From UBA7672 sp963738625 (lineage in GTDB: Bacteria > Pseudomonadota > Alphaproteobacteria > Caulobacterales > Hyphomonadaceae): a DNA stretch of 64,000 nt. A program made the position numbers and the translations under genes. Location: assembly GCA_963738625.1 (NCBI GenBank), contig CAVTXH010000003.1, positions 1,116,001 to 1,180,000 of the forward strand, given 5' to 3'. The notes beneath the pieces are model-generated. The model searched no databases. It was not told the origin of the DNA and worked only from the letters and a program-made list of their open reading frames with translations. How positions within the stretch are numbered: position 1 is the stretch's first letter; each line of letters starts with the position of its first letter. Shown here piece by piece: positions 9,026-17,794 of this stretch.

Positions 9026-9121
9026 CTTGGTGCACCCTTGGTGTACTTGGTGTTGGAGTCTTTCTGGCAACGCCAAAGAGTTAAACACGAAGCACACCAA
9101 GGGCGCACCAAGGACACCAAG
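9026..9121. repeat. Inverted array of TTGGTG / CACCAA heptamers
   Basis: CTTGGTG occurs at 9026, 9037 and 9046, and its complement CACCAAG at 9095, 9106 and 9115. Step lengths are 11 then 9 nt on both sides. The arms can fold into a long hairpin or cruciform in the divergent spacer between the ABC gene and the cupin gene. Function unknown. Confidence 0.6.
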
Positions 9122-9170
9122 AGATCGGAAGACAATTCCGAACTCGGGCGTGTTGCGCTAGGTTCGCACC

Positions 9171-9599
9171 ATGACAAAGGAAAGCGGCTACCCGCCCATC
9201 TCGACCGATTCTGTCGCCTGGGAAGACTTCGACCGTGGCAAGTTCGCCAGCCGCCATCGCCACCTCACCAGCGCCGCCGTCGGCCACCGGGACTACCATG
9301 TCGGCGTCGCCATCGAAGAGCTGCCGCCCGGCAAGCAGTCCTGCCCCTTCCATTTCCACATGCTGGAGGAAGAGCACATCCTGGTGCTGGAAGGCGAGTG
9401 CACGCTGCGTTTCGGCGAGGACCGCATCCGCTTCAAGGCGGGCGACTATGTCTGCTTCCCCGCCGGCCAGAAAATCGGCCACTGCATGATCAACGAGACC
9501 GACAAGATCTGCCGCTACGCGCTTATCGGCGAGAACAACAAGAATGAGTTCCTGCGTCTATCCGGACTCGAACAAGGTCTCGAACCGCTGGCTCGATGA
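9171..9599 (+). CDS. Cupin-domain protein, C-terminus altered by a frameshift
   Basis: A small single-domain cupin of 142 residues. Two cupin motifs are visible: CPFHFHMLEEEHILVLEGE with its His/Glu metal ligands, and FKAGDYVCFPAGQKIGHCM. The reading frame changes in an odd way near its end: after NKNE the encoded tail is FLRLSGLEQGLEPLAR, while the neighbouring frame from 9553 reads VYPDSNKVSNRWLDERYD and continues to a TAG at 9646-9648, just before the bactofilin stop. Removing one C at 9551-9552 joins the two. The family tail, as I remember it, contains YPDSNKV, so the longer form is probably ancestral. The core fold should be intact. Function is unknown; sugar or small-ligand binding is typical. 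Confidence 0.8.
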   Translation: MTKESGYPPISTDSVAWEDFDRGKFASRHRHLTSAAVGHRDYHVGVAIEELPPGKQSCPFHFHMLEEEHILVLEGECTLRFGEDRIRFKAGDYVCFPAGQKIGHCMINETDKICRYALIGENNKNEFLRLSGLEQGLEPLAR

Positions 9600-9651
9600 G
9601 CGCTACGATCGCGCTTCGCAGAAGGACTACTGGGACGGCGAGGACTAGGCC

Positions 9652-10179
9652 CTAAGCCTGCTTCTTCACCGCGACGATCATAGGCGCATCCGCCATCGGG
9701 TTCGAGGCGCGCTTCGATGCGCCCTCAAATGTAGCAGCCGGATCGATGCCTAGCGCACCGTGGATGATGTCGCCGCGCACGATGCCGCCGGCGCCGAGCT
9801 GGACCAGCTGGCCATGGATGCGGCCATCGACCGTGCCGAACACCGTCACGGTTTCACCAACCACTTCGCCCCTTACCGAGCCGCCCGCGCCGATCGTGAT
9901 GGACGAGGCGCGGACATTGCCCTCGAGCACGCCATAGATGTGCAGCTCGTCCGGACAGGTGATCGTGCCCGCCATTTCGACATTGATCGACATGACGGAG
10001 GTGCGCCTGGCGTTCGCATTGGCGGGCTTAAGCGCCGTCGGCGAGGAAGACATTTCAGGCAGCTTGCCCTTGGCGAAATTGGCGGCCGCCTTCAGCAGGC
10101 CGCCGCCTTCATTGGCGGGCTTCGGAACGAAGTCGACACTGCGATTCAGATCCAGAGTTTCATCGGCGTAGGCGCCCAT
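9652..10179 (-). CDS. Bactofilin family cytoskeletal protein
   Basis: A 175-residue bactofilin, a polymer-forming scaffold bound to the inner membrane that recruits envelope or cell-shape enzymes. The right-handed beta-helix core runs from about residue 62 to 150 (TITCPDELHIYGVLEGNVRA, then repeated short beta rungs GGSVRGEVVGETVTVFGTVDG), with flexible Pro/Ala/Lys-rich ends. The ATG at 10179 has GAGAGGA just upstream; an in-frame start further up would add an Arg/Gly-rich stretch unlike the family. No M23 peptidase gene, a common bactofilin partner, lies next to it. It converges on the cupin gene. Confidence 0.88.
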   Translation of the reverse strand: MGAYADETLDLNRSVDFVPKPANEGGGLLKAAANFAKGKLPEMSSSPTALKPANANARRTSVMSINVEMAGTITCPDELHIYGVLEGNVRASSITIGAGGSVRGEVVGETVTVFGTVDGRIHGQLVQLGAGGIVRGDIIHGALGIDPAATFEGASKRASNPMADAPMIVAVKKQA

Positions 10180-10332
10180 GACGCTGTCCTCTCTCGTGTG
10201 GCCCGTGATGCGGCCGCCATGCCGGCGCCACGCACACGCGCCGCTGCAAGATCGGCGCCCTCCGACCTGCATCGCACCTCGTTTCGGGAGGGTGGTTAAA
10301 CCTCGCCTGCCCGGCGACTTGGCGGGTGGCGA

Positions 10333-11181
10333 CTAGCCCGCCGCGCCCTTCGTCAGCAGCGCGTCTATCTCGCCCGCGTGCGGCATCGCCTTGGCGAACT
10401 CGAACGTGCCCGCCTCGGCCATTTCCTTCGCTGCGCCGATCATCGCGTTGATCGCCACGGCGTGCATCATGCCGCCGGTCGAGATGCGCTTAACGCCCAG
10501 CGCGCCGACCTGCTCCACCGTCAGCGCCTCCTTACGCGGCCCGCGCACGATGTTGAACGGCCGGTCGATCGACCTGCACACCTCCCGTACTTCTTCAGAC
10601 GTGTTGAGCCCCGGCGCGAACAGCACATCGGCGCCCGCTTCCTGATAGGCCTGCAGCCGCTTGATCGTGTCGGCGAGATCCTGCCGGCCGTTGAGATAGT
10701 TTTCCGCCCGCGCGCACAGCATGAACTTGAACGACAGTTTCTTAGCCGCTTCCGCGGCCGCCCTCACCCGATCCGCCGCCGCTTCGATCGAGTAGATCGG
10801 ATTGCCGCGGTCGCCGGTGAAATCCTCGATCGAACCTCCGACCAGCCCGGCTGCCGCGCCCTGCCTTATCGTCTCGGCGCAATCCTCCGGCCTCGGCCCG
10901 AACCCGTCCTCGAGATCCGCCGCAAGCGGAATGTCGATCGCCGGCGCCATGGCGCGGATATGCGCCATCACATTCTCACGGCCCGCATTGTAGTCGGGAA
11001 AGCCGATCGAACGCGCATAGCCCGCGCTGGTCGTCGTCAGCGCCTTGAACCCGAGCCCGGCAAGAATGCGCGCCGAGCCCGGATCCCATGGGTTCGGGAT
11101 CACGAACACGCCCGGCGCCTTGTGCAGGGCTTCGAAGTCGGCAGCCTTTTGAGCTTGAGTCTTTGTGGAATGGGTTTTCAT
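10333..11181 (-). CDS. Isocitrate lyase/PEP mutase family protein
   Basis: A 282-residue TIM-barrel protein of the isocitrate lyase/phosphoenolpyruvate mutase superfamily. Family blocks are FVIPNPWDPGSARIL at the N-terminus, TTTSAGYARSIG, the metal-binding LAADLEDGFG and SIEDF segments, and CARAENYL. The cysteine loop KKCGH of true isocitrate and methylisocitrate lyases is absent; FGPRPED occupies that part, so lyase activity on those substrates is unlikely. Carboxyvinyl-phosphonate or oxaloacetate-type chemistry is possible. It stands alone and diverges from the small exported gene on the other strand. Confidence 0.82.
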   Translation of the reverse strand: MKTHSTKTQAQKAADFEALHKAPGVFVIPNPWDPGSARILAGLGFKALTTTSAGYARSIGFPDYNAGRENVMAHIRAMAPAIDIPLAADLEDGFGPRPEDCAETIRQGAAAGLVGGSIEDFTGDRGNPIYSIEAAADRVRAAAEAAKKLSFKFMLCARAENYLNGRQDLADTIKRLQAYQEAGADVLFAPGLNTSEEVREVCRSIDRPFNIVRGPRKEALTVEQVGALGVKRISTGGMMHAVAINAMIGAAKEMAEAGTFEFAKAMPHAGEIDALLTKGAAG

Positions 11182-11302
11182 GGGGGGAGCATCCTCGCGG
11201 CGTTTCTGTCTCTTCTCAGCCTACCGCCAGCCCGCCTGCCCCGCGACGAAATTCCGACACGAACCGGGCCGAGCGTTCAGAGAATTGGTGGAGGGTCCGG
11301 GA

Positions 11303-11695
11303 ATGGCGATCAGGTCTTTGCTGGCATGTGCGGCGCTCGCCGCCATCGCCTCGCCGGCGCACGCGCAGCTCAGCGGCGGCTGGCAGGGCGTCGGCCTTCA
11401 GGCCGGACCCGCAGGCGTGCAGTCGACCTGGACCATCTCGATGACCGTACGCTCCGGCATCGAGAGCCGCATCGAATATCCCTCGCTCGGCTGCACCGGC
11501 ACGCTGCACGAGCTTTCCCGCACGCGCGACGAAATCGAATTCCGCGAAGAGATAAAGACGGGTCCCTGCATCGATGGCGGCCGCATCATCGCCCGCCTGC
11601 GCGACGGTCGCCTCTCCTGGTTCTGGTATCTGCCCGGCGGCAATGCCGGCGTCGACGCCTCCGCCGTGCTCTATCGCGAGAGTCCCATATCATAA
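11303..11695 (+). CDS. Small exported protein of unknown function
   Basis: A 130-residue protein with a clear signal peptide (MAIRSLLACAALAAIASPAHA, cleaved before QLSGGW). The mature part is predicted mostly beta, with two cysteines (LGCTGTL and TGPCIDGG) that could form a disulphide, and it ends ASAVLYRES. The pattern of a GxWxGxG-like start and a short beta barrel resembles small periplasmic lipocalin-like or DUF families, but I do not recognise it. The ATG at 11303 follows a GGTGGAGGG ribosome site. An upstream in-frame start at 11165 would bury the signal peptide and was rejected. Confidence 0.65.
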   Translation: MAIRSLLACAALAAIASPAHAQLSGGWQGVGLQAGPAGVQSTWTISMTVRSGIESRIEYPSLGCTGTLHELSRTRDEIEFREEIKTGPCIDGGRIIARLRDGRLSWFWYLPGGNAGVDASAVLYRESPIS

Positions 11696-11722
11696 TGTGT
11701 ATTTCGGCTCGCTCTATCCACA

Positions 11723-12571
11723 CTACACTTCGATCAGCAGCGCCGTCGCATCGTCCGACGTCTTGAACCGCCCGATCTTCGCGTCGTCCTCGGGCGAAGC
11801 CTCCATCCCGCGCAGCTCCGCCATCAGCGCGCCGAGGCCTTTGGCCGACGCCGCCTCGATCAGCTGCGCATCCGTATAGCGGCCATAGGGCGACACCAGC
11901 CGATAAAACCCGTCCGTCATCGCCAGCACGCGCGTGCCCGCCGGCGCATCCGTGCTCTGATAGATGGCGCGCGCAGCTGCTTCCGGCTGCACGCCGAACA
12001 CCCAATAGCCCTTGTCGGTGTTGTGGATCGTGCGCACGTCCTGTAGCCATTTGCGCCGGTCTTCCGGCGTCATCGCCATCGCACGCTTGGCGCGCACCTG
12101 TTCCTCGGCCGGCTTGTGGGTTTCGCCGAACGCCGTGACCTTGCCGTCCGGCGTGCGCACGATGGCGACGGAATCCCCCAGCGTCGCGCCTTCGATCTTC
12201 CCGTCCTTCGCGCGAACCCACGTCGCGGCGGCCGTCGGATAGCTCGACAGCGGCGCATCCTTCAGCGGCACGCGCAGCTCCTTCTCTACGGCCGCGCGCA
12301 GCTTTGGCAGCATGCGTTTGAAATAGGCCTGCGGCGTCTCCGCTGGCTCGACAGGCTCGATCAGCAGCTCCGCCGCGAACAGCTCCGCGAAACGCGCTGC
12401 ATCGGATTCCGCTTTCGAGAAGATGCGCACCGGCCCGACATCCGTGGCGCCGTCAATGACGCACGCCCAGCCGGCGGCCTCATCGAACACATAGCGATCA
12501 TCGCCCGCGCCCGTTTTCATCCCGCCGCCAAAAGCGCTGCCCGGAAAGGCGACGTAGTCGATGACTCTCAT
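11723..12571 (-). CDS. PP2C-like serine/threonine protein phosphatase
   Basis: A predicted cytosolic metal-dependent phosphatase of 282 residues. PP2C metal motifs are present in order: AGDDRYVFD near residue 25, VIDGATDVG near 40, LGDSVAIV near 135, MTDGFYRL near 220 and the final SDDATALL. The acidic residues needed for two metal ions therefore look intact. ATG 12571 is preferred over TTG 12580 because GGAG lies 12 nt before the ATG and only 3 nt before the TTG. No kinase gene is adjacent, so its substrate is unknown. Confidence 0.83.
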   Translation of the reverse strand: MRVIDYVAFPGSAFGGGMKTGAGDDRYVFDEAAGWACVIDGATDVGPVRIFSKAESDAARFAELFAAELLIEPVEPAETPQAYFKRMLPKLRAAVEKELRVPLKDAPLSSYPTAAATWVRAKDGKIEGATLGDSVAIVRTPDGKVTAFGETHKPAEEQVRAKRAMAMTPEDRRKWLQDVRTIHNTDKGYWVFGVQPEAAARAIYQSTDAPAGTRVLAMTDGFYRLVSPYGRYTDAQLIEAASAKGLGALMAELRGMEASPEDDAKIGRFKTSDDATALLIEV

Positions 12572-12613
12572 GAGATACAAAGGCTCCGTGGCGCGACGCG
12601 CCTTCCTAGAGCC

Positions 12614-12826
12614 TCAAGCCGCTTTCGTCTTCAGCGCCGCCGAGAAATCCGCCAGCGTCTGGATGTAGTCGCCGCTCTCGCGCAGCCGCTGCACGTACAG
12701 CTCCAGGATCTGCCGCGCCGCAACGCCGGCTTCGAGCCCGCACTTCTCGGCCTCTTCCGAAAACAGCTTCTTCGACTCCGGATCGAGCCGGACGGTCAGC
12801 GGTTGGCGGTTGGCGGTCTTCGACAT
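12614..12826 (-). CDS. Small ribbon-helix-helix type DNA-binding protein
   Basis: A 70-residue protein whose LTVRLDPESKKLFSEEAEKCG segment fits a ribbon-helix-helix arrangement: a short beta strand of alternating residues, then two helices ending ILELYVQRL. GGAAG sits 6 nt before the ATG at 12826; an ATG at 12838 would add four residues without a ribosome site. It is divergent from a second RHH-like gene across about 90 nt that contain phased repeats, so mutual or self regulation is likely. No toxin gene is attached. Function inferred only from fold. Confidence 0.6.
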   Translation of the reverse strand: MSKTANRQPLTVRLDPESKKLFSEEAEKCGLEAGVAARQILELYVQRLRESGDYIQTLADFSAALKTKAA

Positions 12827-12888
12827 CGGAGCTTCCATTGGCAGCTGTCGGGAGCCCCCCGACGCCGGTAGCGAGAATCATCTTGCAA

Positions 12889-12917
12889 GCATTGCCATAG
12901 CATTGCAATAGCAATGC
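12889..12917. promoter_or_regulatory. Candidate RHH operator with 11-bp phased heptamers
   Basis: GCATTGC occurs at 12889 and 12900 and its inverse GCAATGC at 12911, each 11 bp apart, about one helical turn. The last copy touches the ATG at 12918. The spacing and the two flanking RHH genes suggest a cooperative operator on one DNA face. Confidence 0.5.
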
Positions 12918-13103
12918 ATGGCCAAGCCGTCCGTCAGCGCAGGGACCAAGCCTTTTACGATCGTGCTGCCTGCCAAGGCCGCCGAGCGCCTTGAAATCCT
13001 TGTCGAAACTGGCCTGTATGGCGCCAGCCGCGCCGAGGCTGCCAAAATGATCATCCTCCAGCACCTCCAGGACCTCTGGAAGTCGGGCAAGCTGCCAGGG
13101 TGA
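12918..13103 (+). CDS. Small ribbon-helix-helix type protein
   Basis: A 61-residue protein: KPFTIVLPAKAAERLEILVE gives a beta strand and first helix, YGASRAEAAKMIILQHLQDLW the second, as in Arc/CopG-like regulators. It starts at an ATG immediately after the third operator heptamer with no visible ribosome site, so the message may be leaderless. Bound repressor would block its own start. It pairs divergently with the 12614 gene, which has the same fold type but little obvious sequence identity. No toxin partner follows. Confidence 0.6.
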   Translation: MAKPSVSAGTKPFTIVLPAKAAERLEILVETGLYGASRAEAAKMIILQHLQDLWKSGKLPG

Positions 13104-13278
13104 CCTGAGCCTGACCGCGAACGCTCCGTTCCTCCACCGCCAAACCCTTTGAAACCGGGCCTTTTCGGGCGCCGGTAATGTCTCGTTAACCATTGGCTGC
13201 GCACCGTGGCTGTCAGCCGCCCGGAGCAGCTAAAGGCAGCTCTGCGCAGCGGCGACGGCAGGGAAGGACGAGACCGCC

Positions 13279-13716
13279 ATGACAGTGAAAGACCCGATCG
13301 AATTCTGCCCAGCCGCGGCCTGCGCCGCCGCCATCGTCCGCCTCGAAGGCTTCGGCGACCAGGTCGCCTGCCTCCTCACCGAGGCGAAACTCGCCCGCTC
13401 TCCTGACCTCATCAGCAGGCTGGAGGCCATTGCAGACGAGCTGATGCTCGCCGCCGACGACGCCCGTGACCGCCTCGCGAAAGTGGAAGCGGCCTCCTCC
13501 GCCGGCGCCATGGCGCAGCTCCTCGCCGCCATCCGCGATGTCCGCGTGCGCGACGACGCCGAGCGCGAGCGCGCAAAGGACCTCGAAGCCAAAGCCATCC
13601 GCTTCCTCGGCGCGGCCAATCTCTACGACGCGCGCTTCTGCGCCGTGCTCAGCCAGACAAGGCTGGGCCGAAGGGTTCATCTGCTGGGGCCCGAAGCGGT
13701 CCAGCGACTCTCATAG
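13279..13716 (+). CDS. Hypothetical helical protein
   Basis: A 145-residue protein I do not recognise. It is rich in Ala, Arg, Asp and Leu and predicted almost wholly helical, with a heptad-like stretch around LAKVEAASSAGAMAQLLAAI and many charged pairs (RDDAERERAKDLEAKA). No signal peptide or membrane segment is seen. The ATG follows GGAAGGACGAG. It stands alone between the RHH gene and the cytochrome gene. Confidence 0.5.
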   Translation: MTVKDPIEFCPAAACAAAIVRLEGFGDQVACLLTEAKLARSPDLISRLEAIADELMLAADDARDRLAKVEAASSAGAMAQLLAAIRDVRVRDDAERERAKDLEAKAIRFLGAANLYDARFCAVLSQTRLGRRVHLLGPEAVQRLS

Positions 13717-13831
13717 GCGCGCGGTCGCGCGAAAATGGCCCTGTTCGCGCCCCGGAATTGATCCGTATCAAATCGGCCGGCTCCATGCGGCCTAGCCTCG
13801 CCCGCGGGATCAACAGAAGAGGCCGTCTGCG

Positions 13832-14371
13832 ATGCGTATTCTCTGGTCTTCTGCCGCTGGCCTTGTTCTCGCGGCGTCGCTCTCGGCCTGTGCGCCGGAA
13901 TCGGTGAAGAGCGAGACGGCGTCAGAGGCGACCGCCCCTGTCTCCGTCGCTGCAGCCAGGCCGCCCATCACCCTCCCGGTCAGCATCAACGCCGTTATGG
14001 TGGCGCTGGTCGATCATGCTTCCGAGCCGCTCTGGCTCGATGCGTACGAGCCGCCCACGACCGAGGCGCGCTGGCTTGAGTCCGAGCACAATGCTTATCA
14101 GATGGCGATCGGCGGCAAGCTGATCCAGTTGGCTGGAACCGGGCCGAAGGACACTGCCTGGGTTGCCGACCCAGAATGGATAACCATGGCGGACGAAATG
14201 TCCGCTGCGGGAATGGATGCGCTCGGAGCTGCCCAGGCCAAGAATGTCGCCATGCTGAACACCGCTGGCGATCGCTTGGTCGCCTCCTGCGAGGCCTGCC
14301 ACAAGAAGTTCAAGCCGGACCTCACCAGCATGGGCATCTACAAATCGCCCAACTACCCGCCGAAGAACTAG
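13832..14371 (+). CDS. Cytochrome c'-like lipoprotein
   Basis: A 179-residue exported protein with a lipoprotein signal (lipobox LSAC, C20). A single haem-binding CEACH (C153, C156, H157) lies near the C-terminus, followed by KKFKPDLTS; haem at the end of a helical domain is the arrangement of cytochrome c' and c-556 proteins. Upstream helices include LDAYEPPTTEARWLESEHNAY and a Met-rich DEMSAAGMDALGAA. The sixth ligand is not evident, as is usual in cytochrome c'. Electron transfer or gas binding in the periplasm is likely, with partner unknown. Confidence 0.78.
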   Translation: MRILWSSAAGLVLAASLSACAPESVKSETASEATAPVSVAAARPPITLPVSINAVMVALVDHASEPLWLDAYEPPTTEARWLESEHNAYQMAIGGKLIQLAGTGPKDTAWVADPEWITMADEMSAAGMDALGAAQAKNVAMLNTAGDRLVASCEACHKKFKPDLTSMGIYKSPNYPPKN

Positions 14372-14392
14372 GCATGCTTGGCGGGTTGCCCG

Positions 14393-15142
<750 letters not shown>

Positions 15143-15306
15143 GCGGGACTCTTCAGGTTGACGTGCGCGGACATGCGCGGAAAGGGGGAGGCCCGGAATA
15201 GCCGAGACCGGCTTGCCGCCGCAAGCCGCAGGCTGGCGCCTGGCCGGGCAAAGCCATAACATCCGGACCGAAACGCGCCAGCCACAGGCGCCAGCAGGGG
15301 GAATTC

Positions 15307-16056
15307 ATGCGCCACACACCTGCCGCCGCAGCGCTCGCTGTCTTGCTCGCCGCCTGCAGCACGGCCGCCGTAAGCGGCCCGCCGCACTACGCCCTGGTCC
15401 CGATCAAGTCGAACGGCCAGCAGCTTGCCGGCCTCGACAGCCGCACCATCCTGGAATCGCGCCAGCCCAGCGGCATCGTCTCGGTGAGAGCCGATGCCCA
15501 GTTCGCCGACTTCGGCGCCAGCTTCATCGTCGCCGTGCACAACAAGAGCGGCGGCGCGCTCGAGTTCGGGCCGAAGAACATCGCGGCCTCGATCAACGGC
15601 AAGGCCCTGCCCGTGCTCGCCGCAGAGGAGCTCGATGCCCGTGTGAAAGGCCAGGCCCGCGGCTTCATCCGCGCCACCTCGCGCACCGGCAATGTCGACA
15701 TCGCCCAGGCGTCCGCCGAGGCCAACCGCGAATACCGCTTCAACAACTGGGGCGGCTGCCCCGCCGGCCAGGGCGGCTGCGCCGTCTTCAGCGACGACGG
15801 CGGCCGCAACTACCGGCAGGACCGCATCAACCGCCAGACCGAAGCCGAGACCGTCGCCGAGGTCGCCGCGAAGCTTCAGGCCAGCGCCACCCTCATCGCG
15901 CAGAAGGCGCTGCGCACGACATCGATCGCACCCGAGCAGATCGGCGGCGGCGTCATGGTGGTGCAGCCCCCGGCCACAGGCGGCCCGGTCGATCTCACCA
16001 TCACCTTCAACGGCCAGCAGCACCGCTTTACCTTCAACGCCAGGCCCATCGCCTAG
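15307..16056 (+). CDS. Hypothetical lipoprotein
   Basis: A 249-residue protein with a lipoprotein signal (LAVLLAACST, lipobox LAAC). The mature part has a beta-rich region around VSVRADAQFADFGASFIVAVHNKSG, resembling proteins that compare surface-exposed sugar or metal sites, but I recognise no family. A Gly/Cys segment WGGCPAGQGGC may hold a disulphide, and VDLTITFNGQQHRFTFNA ends it. AGGGGGA lies 6 nt before the ATG. Flanked by yebC and another lipoprotein gene, with no clear operon. Confidence 0.55.
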   Translation: MRHTPAAAALAVLLAACSTAAVSGPPHYALVPIKSNGQQLAGLDSRTILESRQPSGIVSVRADAQFADFGASFIVAVHNKSGGALEFGPKNIAASINGKALPVLAAEELDARVKGQARGFIRATSRTGNVDIAQASAEANREYRFNNWGGCPAGQGGCAVFSDDGGRNYRQDRINRQTEAETVAEVAAKLQASATLIAQKALRTTSIAPEQIGGGVMVVQPPATGGPVDLTITFNGQQHRFTFNARPIA

Positions 16057-16148
16057 GGCGTGCTGCGCAACGCGTGATGCACAAGGCGCCTCGCCAACGC
16101 GGCGAAGCACGCTAGGCTGCCGCCACTATTTGAAACACGGAGGCATGG

Positions 16149-16658
16149 ATGAAACTTGTTGCCACCATCGCGGCCATCGCCGCGCTCGGACTTGCCGCGT
16201 GCGGCGAGAAGCCCGCGACAACCGACGGCGCCGCGGCGACGCCCGCCGCAGCCGAACCGGCCGCTCCGGTCGCTGCGCCCGCCGCGGCAGTCATCGAAGG
16301 CCCCGCCGCCGGCAAGTGGAAGCTCACCATGACCGCCATGGGACAATCGCTGCCGCCGCAGGAAATCTGCTACGAAAAGCAGACGAGCATGGAAGAGGCC
16401 CAGAAAACCCAGCAGCAGGCCGGCATGACCTGCTTGGAGCAGAACTACCGGCGCGAGGGCGCCAGCTATCTCGGCCACTCGGTCTGTGAAATTGACATGG
16501 CCGGCAAGAAGACGAAGGTCACCACCGACCTCACTGTCGCGGGCGATTTCAACACCGCCTACACCATGGAGATGACGACCAAGATGGACCCGCCGCCCAT
16601 GGCGGGCATGGAAGAAACGAAGACGTCCATCGCCGCTGAACGCCTCGGCGACTGCTAG
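16149..16658 (+). CDS. DUF3617-family lipoprotein
   Basis: A 169-residue lipoprotein (lipobox LAAC, C18). After an Ala/Pro linker comes GKWKLTMTAMGQSLPPQEICYEK, then a cysteine pair region with GMTCLEQNYRREG and SVCEIDM, which fit DUF3617 proteins; the sequence ends ERLGDC. The role of the family is unknown. Four cysteines probably pair in the periplasm. GGAGG sits before the start. A tandem hairpin follows. Confidence 0.7.
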   Translation: MKLVATIAAIAALGLAACGEKPATTDGAAATPAAAEPAAPVAAPAAAVIEGPAAGKWKLTMTAMGQSLPPQEICYEKQTSMEEAQKTQQQAGMTCLEQNYRREGASYLGHSVCEIDMAGKKTKVTTDLTVAGDFNTAYTMEMTTKMDPPPMAGMEETKTSIAAERLGDC

Positions 16659-16685
16659 GCGTTGCTGTTAGGCATTGCTGTCGCG

Positions 16686-16730
16686 GCGCGGGTGTTCGCA
16701 AAACGCCCGCGCCGGGGCTATACAGCCCCG
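16686..16730 (+). terminator. Tandem hairpins after the DUF3617 gene
   Basis: Two adjacent stems: GCGCGGGTGTT (16686-16696) pairs with 16702-16712 with one G-T pair, and CGGGGCT (16713-16719) pairs with 16724-16730, followed by TTAGGG. They lie between the lipoprotein stop and the tesB start; a terminator is the simplest reading. Confidence 0.45.
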
Positions 16731-16781
16731 TTAGGGATTCGCCGCTGAACCAGCGGCCGACGCCCGCCGAGGACTGGACCC

Positions 16782-17675
16782 ATGACCGACGCCCCGCCCT
16801 TCTCTGAAAATCCGGTGGCCGAGCTCGTCTCGCTGCTCGACATCGAGCGCATCGAGATGAACCTCTTCCGCGGCCGGTCGCCGGACGACGGGGTGAAGCG
16901 CGTCTTCGGCGGCCAGGTCATCGCGCAGGCGCTCGTCGCCGCCTACCGCACGGTCGAGAACCGCATCTGCCATTCGCTGCACGCCTACTTCATCCGTCCC
17001 GGCGATCCCAACGTGCCGATCCTCTACGAGGTCGATCGCGCGCGTGACGGAAAGTCGTTCACGACAAGGCGCGTCGTCGCCATCCAGCATGGCGAGCAGA
17101 TCCTCAACCTCGCCGCCTCCTTCCAGATTGCCGAGACCGGCTTCACGCACCAGTCGGCCATGCCCGAAGTGAAGAAGCCCGGCGAGCTCAAGAGCGAGGA
17201 CGAGCTTCGCGCGATGGCGAAGGACCACATCCCGAAGGAATTCCAGAAGCAGTTCGCGCGTCCCCGCCCCATCGAGCTCAAGCCCGTCGATCCGCGCCAG
17301 ATGATCAGCCCGATGAAGACCGAGCCGAAGAAACACATGTGGATGCGCGCGCGCGGCAGGGTCGGCCATGACGTTGCGCTGCAGCAATGTCTTCTCGCTT
17401 ACGCATCCGACATGGGCATCCTCGACACCGCCACGAAGCCTCACGGCGTCAACTGGTTCACCGGCGGCGTGCAGATGGCCAGCCTCGACCATGCCATGTG
17501 GTTTCACGAGCCCTTCAACATCGAGGAATGGCTGCTTTACGCGATGGACAGCCCGTCTGCATCGGGCGCGCGCGGTTTCAATCGCGGCGAGATCTTCACC
17601 GAGCAGGGCAAGCTTGTCGCATCGGTCGTGCAGGAAGGCCTCATCCGCCCCCGCGAGTCGAAATTCAAGAACTGA
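16782..17675 (+). CDS. tesB: Acyl-CoA thioesterase II
   Basis: A double-hotdog thioesterase of 297 residues that cleaves acyl-CoA to fatty acid and CoA in the cytoplasm. The first hotdog has RVFGGQVIAQALVAAYRTV and SLHAYFIRPGDPNVPILYEV with GKSFTTRRVVAIQ; the second ends with DHAMWFHEPFNIEEWLLYAM and GRVGHDVALQQCLLAYASDM, as in TesB. The final SPSASGARGFNRGEIFTEQGKL block is conserved in the family. GAGGA lies before the ATG. Substrate range cannot be read from sequence. Confidence 0.93.
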   Translation: MTDAPPFSENPVAELVSLLDIERIEMNLFRGRSPDDGVKRVFGGQVIAQALVAAYRTVENRICHSLHAYFIRPGDPNVPILYEVDRARDGKSFTTRRVVAIQHGEQILNLAASFQIAETGFTHQSAMPEVKKPGELKSEDELRAMAKDHIPKEFQKQFARPRPIELKPVDPRQMISPMKTEPKKHMWMRARGRVGHDVALQQCLLAYASDMGILDTATKPHGVNWFTGGVQMASLDHAMWFHEPFNIEEWLLYAMDSPSASGARGFNRGEIFTEQGKLVASVVQEGLIRPRESKFKN

Positions 17676-17794
17676 GCCGCACGCTGATGCGGCCTGTGCG
17701 GCTGCCCGTGCGGCTGTCTGACTCAATGGATTGCCGGCGGCGAACATGGTCTTCTGCCGCCGCTCCCGATGGAGCGCGGACTGAAGGAAACTCT

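Noticed and set aside
9026..9121. The heptamer array as a CRISPR-like repeat
   Set aside because: Units are 7 nt, inverted between halves, with no spacers and no cas genes.
12614..13103. A classical type II toxin-antitoxin locus
   Set aside because: Both proteins look like DNA-binding partners and no toxin-size gene with a toxin motif is adjacent.
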